Shown: piece after piece, positions 28,385 through 35,325 of the stretch
Position numbering within the stretch: the stretch's first letter is position 1
How the letters are laid out: each line of letters starts with the position of its first letter
NCBI GenBank assembly: GCA_947503155.1
Contig: CANNCL010000003.1
Span: 620,001 to 684,000, forward strand
Length of the DNA stretch: 64,000 nt
Reading direction: 5' to 3'
From: an uncultured Erythrobacter sp.
GTDB taxonomy: Bacteria; Pseudomonadota; Alphaproteobacteria; Sphingomonadales; Sphingomonadaceae
Program-made: the position numbers and the translations under genes
Notes under the pieces: model-generated
Told to the model about the DNA's origin: nothing
The model's database searches: none
The model's input: only the letters and a program-made list of their open reading frames with translations

Positions 28385-29380
28385 TCAATCCACGTTGTGA
28401 ACATCCTTGATCCACGGACCGTATCCGCTCTCTCCCAACCAATCGACCTGAACCTGAGCGGTGAGGGCGTTGATCGCGATTTGCGGCTTTCCGCCGGGAT
28501 GGACGGGGACACGCAGGGGCCGAACACCCGGTGCCTGCGCAATCACAGCGGCCATCGCGCGCGGCACATCCATCGGATCGGTTGACCCGCCGCCGGTGCG
28601 ATTGCCCAATTGCGAAATAAGCGCGGGATAACCCGATAAGTGTGTTTCATCAGAACGTTCAAGCAGCGCGACTGAATTGGTGTTGGCATTCGACCAGATC
28701 ATCGTTGGATAGCCGCCCGGTTCGATTATCGTCACATCGATACCGTGCGGGACAAGTTCATAAGCCAGCCCTTCGCTCAACGCCTCAAGCGCGAACTTGC
28801 TGGGCGAATACATGCCGTATGATGGCGCGATTACCCGGCCAAGCTGGCTGGTAATGTTGAGGATGAGCCCGCTGCGCGCCTCTCGCATGCTCGGCAAGAC
28901 CGCGCGGATCATCCGCTGAGCGCCAAAGACGTTGGTGTCGAAGGTAAGCTGCGTTGCCTCCAAATCCTGAATTTCGATGGGGCCGCCGAATGAAATACCG
29001 GCATTGTTGATGAGAACATCAATCGGCCCGCCATTGATTTCGATGGCCCGCGCCACACCGGCGGCGACTTGGTCATCTGACAGAACGTCGATTTCGAGAA
29101 CGTGCAGGTCGAGCTCTTCAGACGCGGCGAGGGCGCGCAGCTCATCTGCCTCTGTTCGCGGCAGGCTGCGCATGGTGGCAAAGACCTTCGCGCCCTCGCG
29201 GGCGTAATATTCCGCCGAAAGCCGTCCAAAGCCGGTCGAACAGCCAGTGATAAGAATGCTCTTGCCGCGGATATTGGGCGCTGCTGTGACCGTGTCCTGA
29301 GCGGCGATTTGGGCACCGGCGACCAATACGGACGTGGCGGCTGCTCCGGCGAGGAGATTGCGGCGATTAATCTGAGGCAT
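28385..29380 (-). CDS. Short-chain dehydrogenase/reductase with Tat signal peptide
   Basis: A 331-residue SDR with an intact Rossmann fold: nucleotide loop TGCSTGFGR, NNAG strand, catalytic serine in NITSQLG and Y-x-x-x-K in YGMYSPSKF. It is preceded by a twin-arginine signal, NRRNLLAGAAATSVLVAGA with cleavage near AQIAAQ, so it should be exported folded with its cofactor. That is unusual for an SDR, whose cofactor normally recycles in the cytoplasm. The ATG at 29380 gives the Tat signal directly. It is 32 bases after pth on the same strand. The substrate is unknown; a retinol-dehydrogenase-like or 17-beta-HSD-like SDR is the closest general type. Confidence 0.82.
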   Translation of the reverse strand: MPQINRRNLLAGAAATSVLVAGAQIAAQDTVTAAPNIRGKSILITGCSTGFGRLSAEYYAREGAKVFATMRSLPRTEADELRALAASEELDLHVLEIDVLSDDQVAAGVARAIEINGGPIDVLINNAGISFGGPIEIQDLEATQLTFDTNVFGAQRMIRAVLPSMREARSGLILNITSQLGRVIAPSYGMYSPSKFALEALSEGLAYELVPHGIDVTIIEPGGYPTMIWSNANTNSVALLERSDETHLSGYPALISQLGNRTGGGSTDPMDVPRAMAAVIAQAPGVRPLRVPVHPGGKPQIAINALTAQVQVDWLGESGYGPWIKDVHNVD

Positions 29381-29412
29381 GATGGGGGTTCTCTCTCTTT
29401 GAATTGGGCAGC

Positions 29413-29985
29413 TTAGTCGTCTTGCATCCGCATGGCGACTTCGCTCATGAAACGCGGATTGTTGCCTTCTGCCAGCCACGGTGCCTCTGCACTGACCGCG
29501 CCCAGCATCGCGGCGAGGCCGTCTTGTTCAGATTTACCGTAATTGCCCAGCACATAGCCATGAACGCGGTCTTTGTGGCCCGGATGGCCGATGCCAAGCC
29601 GGACCCGGCGAAATTCTGCGCCAAGGTGCTGGTCGATGGAGCGCAGGCCGTTATGCCCGGCATGTCCGCCGCCTTGTTTCACCTTCACGCGGAAAGGATC
29701 AATGTCGAGCTCGTCATGAAAGACGGTGAGCGCGTCAGTGTCCAATTTGTAAAACCGCATCGCCTCGCCAACGCTGCGCCCGCTTTCATTCATGAAGGTG
29801 GCGGGTTTAAGCAATATGACTTTTTCGCCGCCGATGCGGCCCTCTTGGACCCAGCCCTGAAACTTTTTCTGGATCGGTCCAAAACCGTGCATATCGGCCA
29901 GCACATCCATCGCCATAAAGCCGACATTGTGCCGTTGGAGCGCATAACGCGGTCCGGGATTTCCAAGGCCTGTCCAGATTTGCAT
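29413..29985 (-). CDS. pth: Peptidyl-tRNA hydrolase
   Basis: Pth frees tRNA from peptidyl-tRNAs that drop off the ribosome and is essential in bacteria. The 190-residue protein has the family motifs: GLGNPGPRYALQRHNVGFMA with the catalytic histidine in HNVGF, LLKPATFMNESG with the conserved asparagine, VFHDELDIDP, and GGGHAGHNGLRSI. It lies downstream of rplY on the same strand, with the DUF1330 gene between them. Length and starts are normal. Confidence 0.96.
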   Translation of the reverse strand: MQIWTGLGNPGPRYALQRHNVGFMAMDVLADMHGFGPIQKKFQGWVQEGRIGGEKVILLKPATFMNESGRSVGEAMRFYKLDTDALTVFHDELDIDPFRVKVKQGGGHAGHNGLRSIDQHLGAEFRRVRLGIGHPGHKDRVHGYVLGNYGKSEQDGLAAMLGAVSAEAPWLAEGNNPRFMSEVAMRMQDD

Positions 29986-30045
29986 CGTGTGGGTTCTAGC
30001 TATGATTTGCGCCCGGGCAACACTGGCGTCCGATAAAGATTGGGA

Positions 30046-30489
30046 TCAGATAAAGCGCGGATCAGGGGTGATGGGCAACAGCCGCGAATCCGCTACTGCT
30101 GCGGTGCGATGGGCCGTAATCTGCTGCGCCTCTGGGTCTGATGCGAATGACAGGAATGAAGCTTTGCTCGTTTGCCGAACAAGCATGACAATATCCCATG
30201 CCTCTGTTTGCGGGCCGATCAGAAAATTTTCCGAAGAACCCAAAAAGAGCAGCTCACCGCCAGTTTGTTTCAAAAGCGGTTCTATCCCCTTGATGTAAAG
30301 GTCGTATGCGCCAGCGCCGTCGATGCCTCCTGTTGGTTCGAGATCGGGCGCCAACGAATAATCTGCCTTTGGGCGCAGCCGGATCAAGTTCAGCATGACC
30401 ACCGGTCCCGTATCGGGCGTTCCAAAGAAACGCCCTGCTGCGGCCGGGTCAACGTCTACAAACTTATCGGATGTCGGTATGTCAGACAT
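30046..30489 (-). CDS. DUF1330 domain-containing protein
   Basis: A 147-residue soluble protein of the DUF1330 type, a dimeric alpha/beta-barrel related to EthD. Recognisable stretches are PVVMLNLIRLRPKADYS, AYDLYIKGIEPLL and FLGSSENFLIGPQTEAWDIVMLV-type strands. The frame is open to 30633 through the rplY terminator, but the ATG at 30489 is preceded by GGAT and gives the usual length. Its function is unknown. It is inserted between rplY and pth, directly after the rplY terminator, so it needs its own promoter or read-through. Confidence 0.75.
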   Translation of the reverse strand: MSDIPTSDKFVDVDPAAAGRFFGTPDTGPVVMLNLIRLRPKADYSLAPDLEPTGGIDGAGAYDLYIKGIEPLLKQTGGELLFLGSSENFLIGPQTEAWDIVMLVRQTSKASFLSFASDPEAQQITAHRTAAVADSRLLPITPDPRFI

Positions 30490-30494
30490 GGGGT

Positions 30495-30538
30495 ATCCAA
30501 AAACAAAAACACCGGGGTTGGTTGCCCAACCCCGGTGT
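30495..30538 (-). terminator. Rho-independent terminator after rplY
   Basis: A perfect 13-bp stem (ACACCGGGGTTGG at 30526-30538 and CCAACCCCGGTGT at 30509-30521 when read on the minus strand) with a four-base loop is followed by TTTTTGTTTTT. It lies 34 bases after the rplY stop. It is the strongest terminator in the window along with the one near 45041. Confidence 0.9.
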
Positions 30539-30571
30539 CTTGGTGATTTTTCGAAGTGAGAAGGCTCTGGC

Positions 30572-31243
30572 TTACTCGCCGCCGCCTTCTTCTTCAGCTT
30601 TCTGAGAGGTCGCTTCGACTGCATCTGCTGCAATCTCTTCGCCTTCTTCTTCCTCTTCGTCGTCGCCCTTCTTCATTGCCGAAGGAGCAACCAGCGTTGC
30701 GATAGTGAAGTCGCGATCTGTGATCGCGCTTTCGCTACCAGCAGGCAGTTTCAGTTCGCTGATATGGATCGAATCGCCGACTTCCTTACCAGTGACATCG
30801 ATTTCGATCTCACCAGGAATTTTGTCGTTTTCGCAGACCAGTTCCAGCTCGTGACGGACCACGTTAAGAACGCCGCCCTTCTTGAGGCCGGGGGATTCTT
30901 CTTCATTGGTGAAGACCACTGGAACGCTGACTTCGATCTTGCCGCCTTTTGCGAGGCGGAAGAAATCTGCGTGGATTGGACGGTCGGTGACCGGATGCAG
31001 CGCAACGTCCTTTGGAATGGCGCGAACTTTTTCGCCGCCAAGCTCGATCTGCACGATAGAGTTCATGAAGTGGCCGGTCATCAGCTGACGGGTCAATTCT
31101 TTCTCTTCCACGTGGATCGTGATTGCTTCTTCTTTACCGCCGTAAATAACAGCGGGGATCCGACCTTCGCGGCGAAGTGCACGGGAGGCTCCCTTGCCTG
31201 CCCGTTCGCGCGTTTCAGCCGGCAGTGTGAGAGCGTCGCTCAT
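30572..31243 (-). CDS. rplY: 50S ribosomal protein L25/general stress protein Ctc
   Basis: A 223-residue bL25 protein of the long Ctc type. The N-terminal domain binds 5S rRNA ([21 protein letters not shown]) and the C-terminal beta domain begins near [19 protein letters not shown]. The last 30 residues are a Glu/Ala-rich low-complexity tail ([19 protein letters not shown]). It helps assemble the central protuberance of the large subunit. It starts a gene series leading to pth. A 12-bp palindrome (31258-31269) lies just upstream of its start. Confidence 0.94.
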   Translation of the reverse strand: MSDALTLPAETRERAGKGASRALRREGRIPAVIYGGKEEAITIHVEEKELTRQLMTGHFMNSIVQIELGGEKVRAIPKDVALHPVTDRPIHADFFRLAKGGKIEVSVPVVFTNEEESPGLKKGGVLNVVRHELELVCENDKIPGEIEIDVTGKEVGDSIHISELKLPAGSESAITDRDFTIATLVAPSAMKKGDDEEEEEGEEIAADAVEATSQKAEEEGGGE

Positions 31244-31257
31244 AACATTAGCCTTTC

Positions 31258-31269
31258 GAATACGTATTC
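31258..31269. repeat. Perfect palindrome GAATACGTATTC in the rplY leader
   Basis: A perfect 12-bp palindrome lies 15-26 bp before the rplY start codon. It may be a regulator site or part of the mRNA leader. The remaining bases of this 133-base intergenic region show no other clear structure. Confidence 0.4.
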
Positions 31270-31376
31270 ATGGTTTTTCGCGCGCGCCGCCTCCAGGGAT
31301 GACCAGAACGCCGAAGGGCGCGCAAATAGCGTGAACGGAGGAAAACTCAACTTAAAAAGTGAAACGCGCCGCCGCT

Positions 31377-32291
31377 CTATCTCACACGGGTCACGGTGTA
31401 GCCGCGTTCCTCTAGCATTGCGGGCAGGCCATCAGGGCCAATCAAATGCGCGGCCCCCACAGCGAAAAGTGGCCGTTCGCGGTCTCCCAAATGCACAAGC
31501 ACATTGCGCAGCCATTTGGTGTTCCGGTCCACCAGCAATGCGGCGCGCAGTTCGGGGTCAGCCATTATCCCGGTTGTCGTCGCGGCCTCTAACGCGGCGT
31601 CATCCCCGCTTAGCCACGCCCGGGTTAAATGGCCGCGATCCTCTTTCGATGCTTCCCATTCTTCGACCGTTCCTTCTAACAAAGCGCGTTGATCTTCCTC
31701 TGCCAAAGCATCGAATATGCCCAATTGTTCCCGCGCCAGTTCAAATCCATAGGTTGGCCGTCCTTCAAACCGAGAGAGGATATAGCGGTCCACCCCGTTG
31801 CGGGGTTCGCCCACCGCGCCGACCCGCGCCAGCATAATTGCCGCCCCCCAGGTCTCTGTGTCGTTGAAACGTGCGGGCGGAATTCCGGAAAGCTCGGCCA
31901 TTTCCATCAAAGGACCGGCAATGCTGGGATCAACACGCTGTTCCAATGGGCCCATTCCGGGTGTCGCGGAAAGGCGCGCGAATGTCTCTGCAACGCCCGC
32001 TGCGTCGCGCAAATTGACCACTTCAACCACAGCGCGGTCGGCATCTTCAATCGCTGCATCAATCGCTGGCGTGCGCCAGTCGGTGCCATCGGGCAGGGCA
32101 TGGATCGTGCCCAGCATCCACCCTTCGGTCAGGCCAACGCTGTTGGTGATTTCGAAGAAGGGCGGGCTAGGCGCGCCGTCCATGCTTACCGCATCTGTTT
32201 CAGAAGCAGGTCCGCCCCCACCGCAACCCGCCAAAGCGAATGTTACGGTGAGGGCGAGAATGCGGAGCCTATGCCGGTTGCCGCGCGCCAA
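31377..32291 (-). CDS. TraB/GumN family putative lipoprotein
   Basis: A 304-residue TraB/GumN-type protein, a family with a metalloprotease-like (EreA/TIKI-related) fold. The GxxH motif is GTIHALPDGTDW near residue 50 and the second conserved motif is VGAAHLIGPDG near the C-terminus. The N-terminus carries a lipoprotein signal (ALTVTFALAGC). The frame is open upstream, but no ATG fits; the TTG at 32291, two bases after the upstream stop, gives a normal signal and is my best estimate. It is paralogous to the gene just upstream. Confidence 0.78.
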   Translation of the reverse strand: MARGNRHRLRILALTVTFALAGCGGGGPASETDAVSMDGAPSPPFFEITNSVGLTEGWMLGTIHALPDGTDWRTPAIDAAIEDADRAVVEVVNLRDAAGVAETFARLSATPGMGPLEQRVDPSIAGPLMEMAELSGIPPARFNDTETWGAAIMLARVGAVGEPRNGVDRYILSRFEGRPTYGFELAREQLGIFDALAEEDQRALLEGTVEEWEASKEDRGHLTRAWLSGDDAALEAATTTGIMADPELRAALLVDRNTKWLRNVLVHLGDRERPLFAVGAAHLIGPDGLPAMLEERGYTVTRVR

Positions 32292-32293
32292 AC

Positions 32294-33235
32294 TTACTGA
32301 ACCCGCGTGGTTTCGATATCGCGCTGCGCCAGATAATCTTGCACACTGCGTTCGCCGGCAAGATGCCCGGCGCCAACCGCGATGAAAACCGTGCCCGGCG
32401 CGGTGTCCAAACGCTCTTCGATCCATTCTGCCCAATTGGCGTTGCGATCATATAAGAGAGCCGCGGCGAAGGCTTCGTCATCCATATTTTCATTCATGAT
32501 CGCGGCCAGACCATCGGCATCACCGGCGGCCCATTCTGCAACCATACTGTCGAGCATTGTGGCGGCATCGCCCATTCCTTCGACCGCGCCCATCAGGAAT
32601 TCAATCTGCTGATCTTGCGGCAATCCATCGAAGAGGCCGAGTTGGAATTCGGCGGTTTCAAGTGCGGCTTGCGGCGTGTCGCCAGCCTTGGACAAGATGA
32701 TCTTGTCAACGCCCGCTTGCAGATCATAACCCTGTTGGAGCAGCGGCAAAACGCCGAGCGTCAGGCCCGCCATCCACGGTTCGAACTGATCGAATGCAAC
32801 CGGCGGCACGCCAAGCGACGCAAGGGCAGCTTCATAAGCGGCGGTTTGTTCTTCATCCAGCAGCGTGCGCAGCGTCGTTCCATCGGTGAACATTCCTTTT
32901 GCAATCGCAATTTCCTGCATCGCAGCCTCGCTGGCCGGGTCCATCAGGATTTCGGTGACGACAGTATCGGACGAGCTAAGCGCGGCGTCGATTTCGGCGT
33001 CGTACCATACCAAATCGGCAGGCAGAGCGTGGACCGTGCCAAAGAGGTAAATCGTGGTGTCTTCATCAGCGACTTTCCAAAGCGCAGGGCCTTCTGGACC
33101 GCTGGGCAGTTCCGCTTGGTCAGCCAAGGCAGTTGGAGCAGCAGGGGTTTCGGTATGCGCATCGGCCATTGCGGGGCCAGCGGCAAACAAAGCGGCGGCG
33201 GCAACAGAAGCGGAAATGAGGGTGCGAATTTTCAT
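32294..33235 (-). CDS. TraB/GumN family exported protein
   Basis: A 313-residue paralogue of the following gene. It has a Sec signal peptide (MKIRTLISASVAAAALFAAG, cleavage near AMADA), the GxxH motif GTVHALPADLVW and the closing VGAGHLAGERSV. These are the residues thought to bind metal in TraB/GumN proteins; the activity of bacterial members is not settled. The ATG at 33235 is preceded by AGGACC. The two genes are separated by only two bases and likely form an operon. Confidence 0.82.
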   Translation of the reverse strand: MKIRTLISASVAAAALFAAGPAMADAHTETPAAPTALADQAELPSGPEGPALWKVADEDTTIYLFGTVHALPADLVWYDAEIDAALSSSDTVVTEILMDPASEAAMQEIAIAKGMFTDGTTLRTLLDEEQTAAYEAALASLGVPPVAFDQFEPWMAGLTLGVLPLLQQGYDLQAGVDKIILSKAGDTPQAALETAEFQLGLFDGLPQDQQIEFLMGAVEGMGDAATMLDSMVAEWAAGDADGLAAIMNENMDDEAFAAALLYDRNANWAEWIEERLDTAPGTVFIAVGAGHLAGERSVQDYLAQRDIETTRVQ

Positions 33236-33327
33236 AAGAGGGTCCTTTTGGATGAACATATGCGTTTACAGATATTTAGGTGAAGTGAATAAATAGGCGA
33301 AGTGAACAAAACCGGGCGGCGGGGCGG

Positions 33328-33984
33328 TTAGAGATAACGTTTGGCGAACCAAACGGCGGACCACACCGTGCAGATGATGAGGAAGACAATCATCGGGTCT
33401 TGCGCCGGCAACCACCCGGCATGGTGCGCCATCCACCATGCGGGGGCGAGGAACAGATATGCGTGACCGGCAATGAATGCGCCCTCTCGGTAGGCGTCTG
33501 CTTCGTGTTCATCGACCGTGCGCAACCACTTCAATGTCGCGATGGGAACAAATAACAACCACACTGCGATCACTACGCCGGCAATTATGGGATTGATCGG
33601 TCCATCAGAAAACATCTCAACGCCGGGTTCCTGCGTTAATACGAGGATCATGCCCAGCAACGCGCCAACGCCCATGCAGGTAAAGATGACCATACGTGAT
33701 TGTTTTACGCGCGGTGCTTCGGGTTCGCCGCTTTCGGCGGGCCACAATCGCCAGACCGCAAAGCAGATCACGATCAACAGCAATGCGGCCGCGGCCAGGA
33801 TGGCAAAATCGGTGTTTTCTAACGGGCCTTGTCCCAATCTTCCTTTGGTAAAGCCAACCGCGAATGCGGGCAGGAATAAGAGCGCAAACCCGCCCAGAGC
33901 GCCCAATGCGATGCGTTTGAAAGTGGAATAGTCGCGGGCGTCATCGATATGATCGAGCGTGGTAGATGGATCAGGCTTGGTCAT
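33328..33984 (-). CDS. Multi-span membrane protein paired with an XRE regulator
   Basis: A 218-residue protein with about five membrane helices (for example ALGALGGFALLFLPAFAVGF, FAILAAAALLLIVICFAVWRL and VVIAVWLLFVPIATL) and short loops. I recognise no enzymatic motif. Its start overlaps the end of the upstream XRE regulator gene by 14 bases. This pairing of a very short XRE protein with a small membrane protein recurs in many bacteria, where the membrane partner's role is usually unknown. It may sense or counteract the regulator. Confidence 0.7.
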   Translation of the reverse strand: MTKPDPSTTLDHIDDARDYSTFKRIALGALGGFALLFLPAFAVGFTKGRLGQGPLENTDFAILAAAALLLIVICFAVWRLWPAESGEPEAPRVKQSRMVIFTCMGVGALLGMILVLTQEPGVEMFSDGPINPIIAGVVIAVWLLFVPIATLKWLRTVDEHEADAYREGAFIAGHAYLFLAPAWWMAHHAGWLPAQDPMIVFLIICTVWSAVWFAKRYL

Positions 33985-34165
33985 GGAAAATCTCTTCGAT
34001 GGGCATTTCGAACAAGCGTGAAATGCGGAAGGCAAGGGGGAGCGAGGGATCATGTTTGCCGGTTTCAATGGCATTGACCGCTTGGCGCGACACATCGAGT
34101 TGCACCGCCAATTCGGCTTGGCTCCAATCGCGTTCCGCGCGCAGAACTTTGAGGCGGTTTTTCAT
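33971..34165 (-). CDS. XRE family transcriptional regulator (YozG-like)
   Basis: A 64-residue helix-turn-helix protein that is almost only the Cro/CI fold: KNRLKVLRAERDWSQAELAV, then VSRQAVNAIETGKHDPS and LAFRISRLFEMPIEEIF. It lacks a dimerisation domain, as in the YozG group. The frame opens at a TTG (34216), but the ATG at 34165 gives the standard family start MKNRLKVLRAERDWSQ. Three operator-like dyads and a promoter lie upstream (34206-34285), which suggests autoregulation. Confidence 0.85.
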   Translation of the reverse strand: MKNRLKVLRAERDWSQAELAVQLDVSRQAVNAIETGKHDPSLPLAFRISRLFEMPIEEIFHDQA

Positions 34166-34205
34166 TGTGAGTTGTTCGCTTTGTAAAAATCGTATTGTCG
34201 TGTCC

Positions 34206-34224
34206 ACCTGTCGCAATGTCAGGT
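34206..34224. promoter_or_regulatory. XRE operator copy 1
   Basis: ACCTGTCGCAATGTCAGGT is a 19-bp imperfect dyad with ACCTG and CAGGT ends, the same span and ends as the perfect copy at 34267-34285. It lies downstream of the predicted -10 box, about where transcription would start. Confidence 0.6.
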
Positions 34225-34233
34225 TTCCTTTAC

Positions 34234-34262
34234 TTTATGTAGTGATTCGCTGACATTGTCAA
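34234..34262 (-). promoter_or_regulatory. Predicted sigma-70 promoter of the XRE gene
   Basis: On the minus strand the -35 hexamer TTGACA (34262-34257) matches the consensus exactly. It is followed after 17 bp by CATAAA (34239-34234), which matches TATAAT at four of six positions. The -35 box overlaps the middle dyad TGACA-T-TGTCA (34251-34261), so occupancy there would block polymerase. Confidence 0.65.
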
Positions 34263-34266
34263 GAAT

Positions 34267-34285
34267 ACCTGACATTTTGTCAGGT
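34267..34285. promoter_or_regulatory. XRE operator copy 2 (perfect dyad)
   Basis: ACCTGACA-TTT-TGTCAGGT has perfect 8-bp arms and a 3-bp spacer. It lies just upstream of the predicted -35 box and between the XRE gene and glyQ. With the middle dyad at 34251-34261 and the copy at 34206-34224, it makes three related sites in 80 bp. Confidence 0.7.
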
Positions 34286-34392
34286 GCGCGCGGCTTCCCT
34301 GTCCAAAAAACGCATAATATCGGAGCGCAAAATCGCCCGTTGCTGCGCCGCACCATTGACGCGCTAAGGGGCATAAGCCATTGGCCAGCGCC

Positions 34393-35325
34393 ATGGATAC
34401 CGAGCTGCAATCACCGCCGCTTCCGGCGCGTGACCCGACCCGATCTTTTCAGGACATGATCCTGACCCTGCATGATTTCTGGGCCGCGAATGGCTGCGTC
34501 ATCTTGCAACCCTATGATATGCGCATGGGGGCGGGCACATTTCACACCGCGACTACGCTGCGCGCGCTGGGGCCTGAGCCGTGGAATGCTGCCTTTGTTC
34601 AGCCGTGCCGGCGCCCGACCGATGGGCGCTATGGGGAAAACCCAAACCGGCTCCAGCATTATTACCAATATCAGGTGATCCTGAAGCCATCGCCGTCCGA
34701 TATTCAGGAACTCTACCTCAAAAGCCTCGCGGCGATTGGTGTCGATCCGCTGAAACACGACATCCGTTTTGTCGAGGACGATTGGGAATCGCCCACGCTC
34801 GGCGCGTGGGGATTGGGCTGGGAGGTCTGGTGCGACGGGATGGAAGTCACCCAGTTCACCTATTTCCAGCAAATGGGCGGGTTTGATTGCAAACCGGTTG
34901 CGGGCGAATTGACCTACGGGCTCGAACGGCTCGCCATGTATATCCAAGGCGTGGACAGCGTTTACGACCTCGCTTTCAATCAACACGGCGTGAGCTATGG
35001 CGACGTGTTCCTTGAAAACGAACGGCAGATGTCGAAGGCCAATTTTGAGGTCTTCGACACAGATTTGCTGTTTAAGAAGTTTGAGATGGCGGAAAAGGAA
35101 TGCCGCAATCAAATCGACAATGATGTGCCAATCGCTGCGTATGAAGAAGCGGTGGAGGCCAGCCACATTTTCAACCTGCTGCAAGCGCGCGGCGTGATCA
35201 GCGTCCAAGAACGCGCCAGTTATATGGGCCGGGTGCGCGATTTGGCGCGCGGGTCGTGTGAGAAATATGCCGAGTTGAAGGCCCCCGAATGGGCCGAGAA
35301 ATACCCGGAATGGAGCCTGATCTAA
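34393..35325 (+). CDS. glyQ: Glycine--tRNA ligase alpha subunit
   Basis: GlyQ is the catalytic subunit of the alpha2-beta2 bacterial glycyl-tRNA synthetase. The 310-residue protein has the family signatures: [60 protein letters not shown] and [13 protein letters not shown]. An in-frame TTG lies at 34381, but the ATG at 34393 is more likely. No strong ribosome site is seen. Its stop shares a base with the glyS start (TAATG). It is divergent from the XRE gene, so the operators between them could affect it too. Confidence 0.96.
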   Translation: MDTELQSPPLPARDPTRSFQDMILTLHDFWAANGCVILQPYDMRMGAGTFHTATTLRALGPEPWNAAFVQPCRRPTDGRYGENPNRLQHYYQYQVILKPSPSDIQELYLKSLAAIGVDPLKHDIRFVEDDWESPTLGAWGLGWEVWCDGMEVTQFTYFQQMGGFDCKPVAGELTYGLERLAMYIQGVDSVYDLAFNQHGVSYGDVFLENERQMSKANFEVFDTDLLFKKFEMAEKECRNQIDNDVPIAAYEEAVEASHIFNLLQARGVISVQERASYMGRVRDLARGSCEKYAELKAPEWAEKYPEWSLI

